NCBI GenBank assembly: GCA_025980625.1
Contig: JAICXG010000010.1
Coordinates: 1 to 24,444 of the forward strand
Direction: 5' to 3'
Source of the DNA: Chthoniobacterales bacterium
GTDB lineage: Bacteria > Verrucomicrobiota > Verrucomicrobiia > Chthoniobacterales > UBA10450
DNA length: 24,444 nucleotides
The notes under the pieces were generated by a model. That model was not told where the DNA came from. It saw nothing but the letters and a program-made list of their open reading frames with translations, and searched no databases. The number at the start of each line of letters is the position of its first letter. Position 1 is the stretch's first letter. The translations under genes and the position numbers were made by a program. Shown in pieces: positions 16,783 through 24,444 of this stretch.

Positions 16783-18534
16783 TTGAATACATCATCGACA
16801 CATAGCCATCTCATCGCGCCTCACGGAGGCGAACTCGTTAACCTCATCCTTAAACCCGAATACGCGGCCGAAACCAAGGCCGAGTCGCGCGACTTCCCTT
16901 CGTGGGACCTTACTCCACGCCAGATTTGCGATCTCGAATTGCTCCTCAACGGCGGCTTTTCGCCCCTCACCGGATTCATGAACAGGGACGATTACGAAAG
17001 CGTCTGTGAGAAAATGCGGCTGAGCAACGGCCTTCTCTGGCCGATGCCGATCACCTTGGATGTTCCCGAAGCCTTCGCGAAAAACCTCAAGCCCGGCAGC
17101 AGCACGATCGCGCTGCGCGATGCCGAAGGCGTCATGATTGCCGTCCTGCATGTCGAGGATGTGTGGCAGCCGGATCGCAGGACCGAAGGCAAGTCAGTCT
17201 TTGGCACCACCAGTCAGGTGCATCCGGGAGTTGGCTATCTCATGAATCGGAGTCACCCCTGGTATGTCGGCGGTCGGGTCGAAGGGCTCCAGCTCCCGAG
17301 TCACTACGATTTCAAGTCACTCCGGCTCACCCCGGCAGAGCTGCGCGCCGAGTTCGCAAATATCGGCTGGCGCCGCATCGTTGCTTTCCAAACACGCAAC
17401 CCGATGCATCGGGCGCACGTCGAGCTGACCTTCCGCGCAGCGCGGCAAGTGGAAGCGAGTCTCCTGATTAATCCTTCGGTCGGAATGACCAAGCCGGGCG
17501 ATGTTGATTATTTCACCCGCGTCCGCTGTTATCAGTTACTCGTCGGCAAATATCCAGCCGGCACGACCAAGCTCGCGCTCCTGCCACTGGCGATGCGGAT
17601 GGGCGGCCCGCGCGAAGCGATCTGGCATGCCTTGATCCGCAAGAACCATGGGTGCACGCACTTCGTGGTCGGTCGCGATCATGCCGGCCCGGGCAAAGAT
17701 AGCGATGGCACGCCCTTCTATGGCCCCTACCAGGCCCAGGAGCTCTTCCAGAAACATCAGGACGAGATAGGCGTCACAATGGTGCCCTTCCAAATGATGG
17801 TTTACCTCGAAGACAAGGATAAGTATTTCCCACAGAATGAAGTCCCGAAGGACGCTCGGGTCCTGAATATCTCCGGCACGGAATTGCGCAATCGTCTTAA
17901 TGAAGGACGCGAAATTCCCAGTTGGTTTACTTATCCTGAGGTTGCGGCGGAGTTACGCCGCACTTTTCCGCCGCGACATAAGCAGGGTCTCACTGTCTTC
18001 TTCAGCGGTCTCTCTGGAGCGGGTAAGTCGACCATCGCGAATGTTCTCATGACTAAGTTTCTCGAGGTCGGCGGCCGGCCAGTGACTCTACTGGATGGCG
18101 ACCTGGTGCGTAAGCATCTCTCCTCCGAGCTCGGTTTCTCAAAGGAACACCGTGATATCAACATTCGCCGCATCGGCTATGTTGCCTCTGAGATTACGAA
18201 GAACGGCGGGATCGCGATCTGCGCGCCGATCGCGCCCTACGATGCCACGCGCAAGGACGTGCGCGCCATGATCGAACCGGTCGGCGGTTTCATCCTCGTG
18301 CACCTCTCGACCTCAGTCGAAGTATGCGAACAGCGCGACCGCAAGGGGCTTTACGCCAAGGCGCGTGCCGGGATCCTGAAGGAATTCACTGGCATCAGCG
18401 ATCCCTACGAAGAGCCGATCGATGCAGAGGTGCGGATCAACACGGCCGAACTGACGCCGGAAGAAGCAGCGCAGGAGATTGTGCTCCACCTCGAGCGGGA
18501 AGGCTTTATCGGAATGAAGCTTGGCACGGCGTAA
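16783..18534 (+). CDS. sat/cysC: Bifunctional ATP sulfurylase / adenylylsulfate kinase
   Basis: Makes APS from sulfate and ATP and phosphorylates it to PAPS, for sulfate assimilation or sulfation, in the cytoplasm. Counting from the TTG at 16783 (583 aa), the PUA-like N-domain (LIAPHGGELV) leads into the sulfurylase core with QTRNPMHRAH from 203 and GRDHAGPG from 297. The APS kinase domain starts near 395, with Walker A GLSGAGKS at 409-416, LDGDLVRKHL, and the late KGLYAKARAG signature. Both halves look intact. No ATG lies near the expected N-terminus. The possible starts are TTG at 16735 (directly after a TAA) and TTG at 16783, neither with a Shine-Dalgarno sequence; the shorter fits the family better. 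No sulfate transporter or reductase is adjacent, so context does not show whether PAPS serves cysteine synthesis or sulfotransferases. Confidence 0.95.
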   Translation: MNTSSTHSHLIAPHGGELVNLILKPEYAAETKAESRDFPSWDLTPRQICDLELLLNGGFSPLTGFMNRDDYESVCEKMRLSNGLLWPMPITLDVPEAFAKNLKPGSSTIALRDAEGVMIAVLHVEDVWQPDRRTEGKSVFGTTSQVHPGVGYLMNRSHPWYVGGRVEGLQLPSHYDFKSLRLTPAELRAEFANIGWRRIVAFQTRNPMHRAHVELTFRAARQVEASLLINPSVGMTKPGDVDYFTRVRCYQLLVGKYPAGTTKLALLPLAMRMGGPREAIWHALIRKNHGCTHFVVGRDHAGPGKDSDGTPFYGPYQAQELFQKHQDEIGVTMVPFQMMVYLEDKDKYFPQNEVPKDARVLNISGTELRNRLNEGREIPSWFTYPEVAAELRRTFPPRHKQGLTVFFSGLSGAGKSTIANVLMTKFLEVGGRPVTLLDGDLVRKHLSSELGFSKEHRDINIRRIGYVASEITKNGGIAICAPIAPYDATRKDVRAMIEPVGGFILVHLSTSVEVCEQRDRKGLYAKARAGILKEFTGISDPYEEPIDAEVRINTAELTPEEAAQEIVLHLEREGFIGMKLGTA

Positions 18535-18700
18535 CCGCTTCCAACTCTTGCGGAACGAGCTCTGGCCGTAATTTCGCCGAAGGAAAACCAATTAAGGCTG
18601 GGCTCCGGCATGTAGCTGTGTTTCGCGTCGCCGCGAGACGATGCGGGAGGGAAAAGAAATTCACCTTGTCTTTCCGGTGAAAGCTTTGCTACGATGGATA

Positions 18701-20365
18701 ATGATGCATCTTCTCTCATTCTTCCGCCTCGGAACAGGAACATCCACACGACCAGCCGCCTGGCTGCGCATATCGACGGTTGTTCTGGGGCTCACCTTTT
18801 CCTTTTTCAGCAGTGACCGGGCGGAAGCGCAAGTACTGACACACGGACCGGTAGTCGGCGGAGTTACAGATACCCAGGCCAACGTCTTCGTCCGCACCGA
18901 CCAGGCGGCAACCGTGTCGTTGCAATACAGCACCGACCCGGGCTTTGCGACCTTTTCGGTCTCTGACGAGCACACCACAGCTGACGTCAGCGATTTCACC
19001 ACCATCATCCCACTGAGCGAGTTATCAGCCGAGACAACCTACTATCTGCGTGTGTTGGTTAATGGCGAGCTGCAAAACCAACTCCCGCCGTATCCTTCCT
19101 TCGCTACCTTTGCGCCGCCGGGCACGGCGCGAAGCTTCAACTTTGTCGTTCTCACAGACTTCATCAATGTTTCCCAGATGGATCGGGAGGTGCAGACGTT
19201 TCAGCTCGCTTCCAATTTCAGCCCCGCTTTTGTTTTCATTGGCGGTGACTTCGATCATCGCAATCCCGGGTCACTGGATGACAAACGGGGGATGTTTAAG
19301 CAGCTCTATGACCCAAATACCCCTTTTATGAGTGGCTTTGTTCCCCTCATACTCCAGAAGTCGGCCATTGTTCACCAGTGGGATGACCATGATGCGGGCG
19401 AAAATAACATCAACCGCTTCTATCAAAATTGGAATCTTAGTCAGCAGGTCTTCCAGGAATACGTGCCGAGTTACCCCTTGCCGGGGATCTCACCGGCCGG
19501 CATCTGGCAAAAGTTCAGCTACGCTCAGGTGGATTTCTTTGTCCTCGATTGCCGAAGCCAACGTGACAATGAGAACGATCCCGACGATGCCAACAAGAGC
19601 ATGCTTGATGGCAACAATCTGGGCGCGACCGGCCAGCTCCAATGGTTGAAAGACGGGCTGCTCGCTTCCACCGCGACCTGGAAGGTGATCTTCACCTCGG
19701 TCGTGACCAATGTGCAAACGAAATTCCCGGACGGCTGGGCAGGTTACCAGACGGAATGGAATGACCTCAAGAACTTCATTAACTCCAACCAGATCAAAGG
19801 AGTTCTCTTTATCTCCGGGGATCTGCACCTCGGCGCGATCGATAACGGAACCTCTTCCGGCTTCCCTGAAATGTGCGTCGCCCAACCTAACTCGCGGCGC
19901 ATGCCCTATGACTGTCCAACCGCCGGGGATGGCGTTTGGAGCGAAGGTGATTTTCAGGATCCCTGCAGCGGCTTTGGCGTGGTCAGCGTCCTGCAAGATC
20001 CCGACCGGCTTCTGCTTCAGGCAGTTGATGAGTTCGGCACCACGCGGGTCGCTTACACTCTCACGCCTGACCCGAGTCCAACACCCACGCCTACGCCAGC
20101 CCCGCCCATCATTGTTCAGCAGCCAAAGGGTGCCAAAATCTCAGTCGGGCAAACCGCCACCTTCAGTGTCTATGCGACGGGGAGCCCTCCGCTGACTTAT
20201 CAATGGAGAAAGAATGGCGTCAACATCGATGGAGCAACCGGGAGCTCCTACGTGACTCCGCCCGCTACAAAAAAGGACAATCGCTCCCTTTTCGACGTCC
20301 AGGTCAGCAATCCAGCGGGAAGCGTCCTCAGCAAGAGCGTCTATCTCCAGGTGACAAGCATATAG
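18701..20365 (+). CDS. Secreted PhoD-like phosphatase with C-terminal Ig-like domain (554 aa)
   Basis: An exported metallophosphoesterase of the PhoD/alkaline phosphatase D type, expected to hydrolyse phosphodiesters or phosphomonoesters outside the cytoplasm. A signal peptide occupies about 1-44 (hydrophobic ISTVVLGLTFSFF, then AEA-Q). A fibronectin-like N-domain spans about 46-137, and the catalytic domain about 145-450. Its metal-site motifs are GGDFDH (181-186), QWDDHDAGENN (226-236) and GDLHLGA (373-379). A short Pro-Thr linker (457-469) precedes an Ig-like domain (470-552) with VGQTATFSVYATGSPPLTYQW. The start could also be the ATG at 18641, which would give an unusually long leader; the ATGs at 18701 and 18704 are preferred. 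It lies 166 bases after the sulfurylase gene. Phosphate-starvation control would be typical, but no Pho box is evident. Confidence 0.9.
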   Translation: MMHLLSFFRLGTGTSTRPAAWLRISTVVLGLTFSFFSSDRAEAQVLTHGPVVGGVTDTQANVFVRTDQAATVSLQYSTDPGFATFSVSDEHTTADVSDFTTIIPLSELSAETTYYLRVLVNGELQNQLPPYPSFATFAPPGTARSFNFVVLTDFINVSQMDREVQTFQLASNFSPAFVFIGGDFDHRNPGSLDDKRGMFKQLYDPNTPFMSGFVPLILQKSAIVHQWDDHDAGENNINRFYQNWNLSQQVFQEYVPSYPLPGISPAGIWQKFSYAQVDFFVLDCRSQRDNENDPDDANKSMLDGNNLGATGQLQWLKDGLLASTATWKVIFTSVVTNVQTKFPDGWAGYQTEWNDLKNFINSNQIKGVLFISGDLHLGAIDNGTSSGFPEMCVAQPNSRRMPYDCPTAGDGVWSEGDFQDPCSGFGVVSVLQDPDRLLLQAVDEFGTTRVAYTLTPDPSPTPTPTPAPPIIVQQPKGAKISVGQTATFSVYATGSPPLTYQWRKNGVNIDGATGSSYVTPPATKKDNRSLFDVQVSNPAGSVLSKSVYLQVTSI

Positions 20366-20438
20366 CGAGTAGCACGCCTATCTCTCGTCTGGCCAGCGGA
20401 GAACAGTTTGACTTTCCCGCGGAATGGCAGCTCGCACG

Positions 20439-22661
20439 TTAGACTCGCGAACGGCGGCGGCCGGATTTGCGGGAATACTTTACCGCGCGGCGCTTTGGCT
20501 CAATCCTGGTCAGGCCTGTGCCGCTCTTAACTTCCATGATCTGATCGCGAAGCAAGGCGGCCCGTTCAAACTCGAGATTAGCTGAGGCATGTTCCATCTC
20601 CTCCTCTAACTCGCGCAGTAACTCAGTGAGATTAAAGTCACCGCCGCTTTCCTGAATGACTGAGGCGGCAATCTCCCGCCCGCGCAGAATCGTATGCAGA
20701 CTCTCCTGGACAGCGCGCCGCACGGTCTGCGGCGTGATGCCGTGCTTTTGGTTGTACTCCATCTGCTTGCTCCGCCGATAATCGGAGATCGACATCAGCG
20801 CCTGCATGCTCTGGGTTACGGTATCGGCGAAAAGAACCACTTCGCCGTTGATGTGACGCGCGGCCCGACCGGCGGTTTGAATGAGTGAGGTCTGGCTGCG
20901 GAGGAAACCTTCCTTGTCGGCATCAAGGATACAGACTAACGAAACCTCAGGCAGGTCGAGCCCTTCGCGCAGGAGGTTAATGCCGACGAGGATGTCGAAA
21001 TCGGCCGCGCGCAATCCACGCAGGATCTCGACCCGCTCGATCGTATCGATGTCGCTGTGCAGGTAGCGCACTTTCAAGCCAACATCACGCAGGTAATCCG
21101 CCAGATCTTCCGCCGTCCTTTTTGTAAGTGTGGTGACCAGGACGCGCTCCTGTTGTTCCACCCGTTGGCGGCAAAGCTCGATCGTGTCGTCGATTTGATT
21201 CTTGAGCGGCTTAAGAGTGATCTTGGGATCGAGTAACCCGGTCGGCCGAATGATCTGCTCAACTACAAGCGGCGCTCCGGGCGTGTGGGTGTCAAAGTCT
21301 TCCGGCGATTGATCGGTCCGCGAGAGCGGAGGGACGTGCTTCTGCATGTCCCCGGAGGAGTGGGAGCTCGTCCCTCCGGCTACCACAAATGGCACTAACT
21401 CTTCTTCCCCAATCCGCGCCCGTTTGTGCGGGATATAACCTTTGTTCCCAACCATGCTATTCCGTATCTCAAACTCCGCCGGCGTCGCGCTGACGTAGAT
21501 GACCTGGTTGGTCAACTTCATGAATTCATCAAAATTCAACGGCCGGTTATCGAGCGCGCTCGGCAGCCGAAAGCCATACTCGACCAGGACGGTCTTACGC
21601 GACTTATCGCCTTCGTACATTCCGCCGATCTGTGGAATCGTGGCGTGTGACTCATCGACCACGAGCAGGAAATCTTTCGGAAAAAAATCGAGTAAGGTGA
21701 ACGGCCGCGATCCCGGAAGCCGGCCGGAGAGATGGCGCGAGTAATTCTCGATCCCGTTACAGAAACCCATCTCCTGGAGCATCTCGAGGTCGTACTCGGT
21801 GCGCATTTTTAATCGCTGCGCCTCGAGCAGTTTGCCCTGGCCTTCCAGCACTTTGATCCGGTCGTCCAGCTCCGCGCGAATCGTTGTCAGGGCGCGATTC
21901 AGTTTATCCGCCGGGGTGACGAATTGCTTGGCCGGAAAGAAAGTCATCACGCCTAACGATTCAAAGGCGTGCCCGGTCAGTGGGTCGAAGCGCGTGATCG
22001 CGTCCAATTCGTCGCCGAAGAACTCCAGCCGAACCGCTTCTTCATCGGCCGTCGCGGGATAAACCTCCACGACATCGCCGCGGACGCGGAACCTGCCCCG
22101 GACGAAATTCACATCGTTGCGCTCGTAAAGCATGTCGACGAGGCGGCCGAGGACCGCTTCCCGCGAGATATGCTGCCCGCGTTTCACCGTCAGCAGCATG
22201 CGCTCGTAATCTTCCGGCGAAGTGATGCCGTAGATACAGGAGACACTCGCGACCACGATCGTGTCCCGCCGCGAGAGAAGCGCGCTCGTCGCGGAGAGCC
22301 GGAGCCGCTCGATCTCTTCGTTAACCGATGAGTCCTTCTCAATGTAAGTGTCAGATCGTGGGATATAAGCTTCCGGCTGGTAGTAATCGAAATAGCTGAC
22401 GAAATACTCGACCGCGTTGCGCGGGAAGAACTGCTTGAACTCCGAGTAAAGCTGCGCCGCAAGGGTCTTGTTGTGCGAAATGATCAACGCCGGCCGGTCC
22501 AGTTCGCGAATGACGTTTGCGATCGTGAAGGTCTTGCCCGAGCCGGTGACGCCAAGCAGCGTCTGATGGCGATTGCCGGTTTCTACGGATTTGAGCAACT
22601 TGGCAATCGCCTGCGCCTGGTCGCCGCGCGGCTTGTAGTTCGACTCGAGCTGGTAGGACAT
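20439..22661 (-). CDS. uvrB: Excinuclease ABC subunit B
   Basis: The damage-verification helicase of nucleotide excision repair, which works with UvrA and UvrC. Walker A GVTGSGKT is at 37-44, the DNA-clamping beta-hairpin region reads YFDYYQPEAYIPRSDTYIEK, and helicase motifs include DESHAT and SATP. The RPTGLLDP segment, the QTAGRAARH motif and a C-terminal UVR domain (about 673-708, LEFERAALLRDQI) are all present. At 740 residues it is longer than the usual 660-700. The excess is mostly a 60-residue insertion at 403-462, between SATPAEFEIRNS and PLVVEQIIRPTG, part of which is encoded by a DNA palindrome. The frame is open throughout, so the gene is probably functional. The ATG at 22661 gives the family N-terminus MSYQLESNYKPRGDQ; upstream in-frame starts are rejected. 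Confidence 0.97.
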   Translation of the reverse strand: MSYQLESNYKPRGDQAQAIAKLLKSVETGNRHQTLLGVTGSGKTFTIANVIRELDRPALIISHNKTLAAQLYSEFKQFFPRNAVEYFVSYFDYYQPEAYIPRSDTYIEKDSSVNEEIERLRLSATSALLSRRDTIVVASVSCIYGITSPEDYERMLLTVKRGQHISREAVLGRLVDMLYERNDVNFVRGRFRVRGDVVEVYPATADEEAVRLEFFGDELDAITRFDPLTGHAFESLGVMTFFPAKQFVTPADKLNRALTTIRAELDDRIKVLEGQGKLLEAQRLKMRTEYDLEMLQEMGFCNGIENYSRHLSGRLPGSRPFTLLDFFPKDFLLVVDESHATIPQIGGMYEGDKSRKTVLVEYGFRLPSALDNRPLNFDEFMKLTNQVIYVSATPAEFEIRNSMVGNKGYIPHKRARIGEEELVPFVVAGGTSSHSSGDMQKHVPPLSRTDQSPEDFDTHTPGAPLVVEQIIRPTGLLDPKITLKPLKNQIDDTIELCRQRVEQQERVLVTTLTKRTAEDLADYLRDVGLKVRYLHSDIDTIERVEILRGLRAADFDILVGINLLREGLDLPEVSLVCILDADKEGFLRSQTSLIQTAGRAARHINGEVVLFADTVTQSMQALMSISDYRRSKQMEYNQKHGITPQTVRRAVQESLHTILRGREIAASVIQESGGDFNLTELLRELEEEMEHASANLEFERAALLRDQIMEVKSGTGLTRIEPKRRAVKYSRKSGRRRSRV
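21327..21378. repeat. REP-like palindrome embedded in frame within uvrB
   Basis: CGGAGGGACGTGCT (21327-21340) and AGCTCGTCCCTCCG (21365-21378) are complementary at 13 of 14 positions, with a 24-base loop; the outer 10 bases pair perfectly. The element encodes about residues 428-445 of UvrB without breaking the frame. The arms look like a dispersed palindromic repeat rather than UvrB sequence. No second copy lies in the window. Confidence 0.7.
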
Positions 22662-22754
22662 TCGAGGCAATATGCGCCAGTCGCGCCCAGGAAACAACGG
22701 AGCGAGGCGCACGTCCTGCTGTTAAGTTGCCGCCAACCGCTCTGCCTTTCACCG

Positions 22755-24335
22755 ATGAAGACCAAGCTTGCTCTCACGATGGTCGCGCTCCTGCTTCCCG
22801 CGCTCACGTCGATCCGCGCGCAGAACATCTTTGTGACGAACTTCGGCAGCAATTCGATTACGGAATACGACAAGGACGGGAACGGCACGCCGTTCACGAG
22901 CGCATTCGTCAACGGCCCAAACGGCATCGCGCTCGACGCCGCCGGCAATGTTTATGTGACGACAAACGAGAACAGGGTCGAGAAGTTCTCTGCCAGCGGC
23001 AGCGACCTCGGCGTCTTCGCGAGCGTCGGATTGAATTTCCCCCTCGGGCTGGCCTTCGATCGCAGCGGCAATCTTTATGTCGCGAACTTTTCCGGCAACA
23101 CGGTGCGCGAGTTCGCGCCCGATGGGAGCGACCTCGGTGTGTTTGCGATCGTGCTTCAACCCACCGGATTAACCTTCGACACCGCCGGCAATCTCTACGT
23201 CGCGCACGACGGCAACTCGATCGCGCGCTTCACCCCGGCCGGCGCGCCGCTCACCTCCTTCACGAGTGCGGCTCTGCTGAATCCAAAAGGCCTGGCCTTT
23301 GACTCGTTAGGCAATCTCTTCGTCGCAAGCAATGCGACCGACAGCATCAGGATTTTTTCACCGAACGGCAGCGATCTCGGCACCCTCGGCAGCATCGGGC
23401 TGAGCGGCCCGGTCGGTCTCGCCTTCGACCGCGCCGATAACCTTTACGTCGTCAACAGCCTCACCGCGACGATCGAGAAATTTTCGACCGATGGAGGCGA
23501 GAGCATCTTCGCTACGACCGGATTCCAGCCCGCTTTCATCGCCGTCCAGACCAGCCCAACGCTGGTAAACATTTCCACCCGGCTCAATGTCCTCACCGGC
23601 GATAACATTCTCGACGGCGGATTCATTATCACCGGCGCCGGAACCAAAACCGTGCTCATCCGCGGCCTCGGCCCATCGTTAGGCGCATTCGGCATTGCTG
23701 ATCCGCTCGCCGACCCGTTGATCGAACTGCACAGCGGCACGACCGACGACATCATTGCGAGCAACGATAATTGGAAGAACAATCAAAAGAGCGAGATTGA
23801 AGCGACCGGGATTGCTCCCACGAACGATGCGGAAGCCGCGCTCATCGCGACTCTCAACGCCGGCGCCTACACGGTGATCGAACGCGGGAAACAGTCGACC
23901 ACCGGAGTCGGTTTGATTGAAATCTATGATCTCGGTGGCAGCTCGGGAGCCGACTTGGCTAACATCAGCACGCGCGGTTTTGTCGATCTCGGGAGCAACG
24001 TCATGATCGCTGGTTTCATCGCCGCGAGCAGCACCGGCGGGAGCGGTGACTTTGTCATCCGCGGCCTCGGGCCGTCGTTAGGCGCATTCGGCATCGCCGA
24101 TCCGCTGGCGGACCCGGTGCTGGAATTGCACGACAGCAACGGCACCCTCATTGCGAGCAACGACAACTGGAAAAGCGACCAGCAGCTCGCCCTCGAAGCG
24201 ACTGGTCTCGCGCCGGCCAACGACGCGGAAGCCGCCATCCTCGCGACACTCGCGCCGGGCCCCTACACCGCGATCGAGAGCGGCGCGAATGGAGGTATCG
24301 GCGTTGGCCTGGTCGAGGTTTACAATCTGCCTTAG
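22755..24335 (+). CDS. Secreted NHL-type propeller protein with tandem C-terminal modules (526 aa)
   Basis: An exported protein with a signal peptide (MKTKLALTMVALLLPALTSIRA). Six repeats of about 41 residues follow to about 270, each built like G-L-A-F-D-x-x-G-N-L-Y-V-A-N...F-x-x-x-G, the pattern of NHL/SMP-30-type six-bladed propellers. Two copies of a module of about 131 residues start at 272 (NISTRLNVLTGDN) and 403 (NISTRGFVDLGSN). Each contains IRGLGPSLGAFG, ASNDNWK and a final VGL-E-Y. This module also ends the kelch protein at 13238-16369. The ATG at 22755 starts the signal peptide; an open frame continues upstream into uvrB but has no family sequence. It is divergent from uvrB with a 93-base gap. 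No catalytic residues are seen; a surface or extracellular binding role is likely. Confidence 0.9.
   Translation: MKTKLALTMVALLLPALTSIRAQNIFVTNFGSNSITEYDKDGNGTPFTSAFVNGPNGIALDAAGNVYVTTNENRVEKFSASGSDLGVFASVGLNFPLGLAFDRSGNLYVANFSGNTVREFAPDGSDLGVFAIVLQPTGLTFDTAGNLYVAHDGNSIARFTPAGAPLTSFTSAALLNPKGLAFDSLGNLFVASNATDSIRIFSPNGSDLGTLGSIGLSGPVGLAFDRADNLYVVNSLTATIEKFSTDGGESIFATTGFQPAFIAVQTSPTLVNISTRLNVLTGDNILDGGFIITGAGTKTVLIRGLGPSLGAFGIADPLADPLIELHSGTTDDIIASNDNWKNNQKSEIEATGIAPTNDAEAALIATLNAGAYTVIERGKQSTTGVGLIEIYDLGGSSGADLANISTRGFVDLGSNVMIAGFIAASSTGGSGDFVIRGLGPSLGAFGIADPLADPVLELHDSNGTLIASNDNWKSDQQLALEATGLAPANDAEAAILATLAPGPYTAIESGANGGIGVGLVEVYNLP
23661..24116 (+). repeat. Near-identical direct repeat inside the NHL protein's modules
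   Basis: Bases 23661-23717 and 24060-24116 (57 bases each, 399 apart) differ at only a few, mostly synonymous positions. They encode the RGLGPSLGAFGIADPLADP segment of the two modules. Such DNA-level identity in otherwise diverged modules suggests recent duplication or gene conversion. Confidence 0.75.
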
Positions 24336-24444
24336 TCAACCAGCAAGCATTGGGGCTGTGTCACCCCGTGCCATCCAGCAGCGGCAACTTGTGTCACTGC
24401 TTTGTCTTAAGCTTGCGGCAATCTTCGGCTCGACACGGGTGCTC

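Larger units (their letters stand above)
640..24082. repeat. Dispersed over-represented octamer TCGTTAGG/CCTAACGA
   Basis: Sixteen exact copies. CCTAACGA on the + strand starts at 640, 1232, 2158, 4215, 11182, 11745, 12513 and 21952. TCGTTAGG on the + strand starts at 2945, 7512, 9275, 9774, 11919, 23304, 23676 and 24075. One-mismatch forms lie at 3724 and 4036. Fifteen of the copies are inside genes, in more than one reading frame. By base composition I estimate about 0.6 expected. The role is unknown. Confidence 0.8.

Noticed and set aside
18660..18681. TTCACC/GGTGAA hairpin before the PhoD-like gene as a terminator
   Set aside because: The stem is only 6 bases with a 10-base loop and no T-run; it could equally be chance.
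24336..24444. Feature at the right edge of the window
   Set aside because: These 109 bases after the NHL gene show no start, hairpin or repeat that I can support.

Overview
The window is about 24.4 kb of GC-rich bacterial chromosome carrying 13 protein-coding genes, the first cut by the left edge. I see no rRNA, tRNA, CRISPR array, insertion sequence or phage gene. The gene content resembles a soil Verrucomicrobiota genome (Chthoniobacterales-like): orphan duplicated-type FtsX permeases, secreted BNR, kelch and NHL propeller proteins, and a C-terminal module that I associate with that phylum. This assignment is inference from gene style, not from a marker-gene tree.

Layout, left to right. 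Positions 2-4410 hold two tandem orphan MacB/FtsX-type permeases on the + strand, with short tandem repeats between them. Positions 4443-5195 (-) encode a ZIP-family metal transporter with a possible leader hairpin, and 5342-8620 (-) a very large secreted BNR/sortilin-like propeller protein. Positions 8729-9694 (+) and 9846-10784 (-) are two convergent aldo/keto reductases, both with apparent twin-arginine leaders. Positions 10939-11925 (+) are hemB, followed by a PD-(D/E)XK-like (MmcB-like) protein at 12021-12710 and a one-helix small membrane protein at 12840-13151. Positions 13238-16369 (-) encode a secreted kelch protein with a Thr-Pro linker and two C-terminal modules. After a 413-base stretch without a convincing gene comes a bifunctional ATP sulfurylase/APS kinase at 16783-18534 (+), then a secreted PhoD-like phosphatase with an Ig-like domain at 18701-20365 (+). 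Positions 20439-22661 (-) are uvrB, and 22755-24335 (+) a secreted NHL propeller protein that ends in the same tandem module as the kelch protein.

Most genes are single transcription units; there is no large operon. Housekeeping functions (hemB, sat/cysC, uvrB) are interleaved with secreted proteins, several of them built from beta-propeller repeats.

The observations most worth following are: (1) a strongly over-represented octamer, TCGTTAGG/CCTAACGA, with 16 exact copies where about 0.6 are expected, on both strands and in different reading frames; (2) a palindromic element embedded in frame inside uvrB, within a roughly 60-residue insertion just after the SATP helicase motif; (3) a tandem module of about 131-133 residues shared by two otherwise unrelated secreted propeller proteins.
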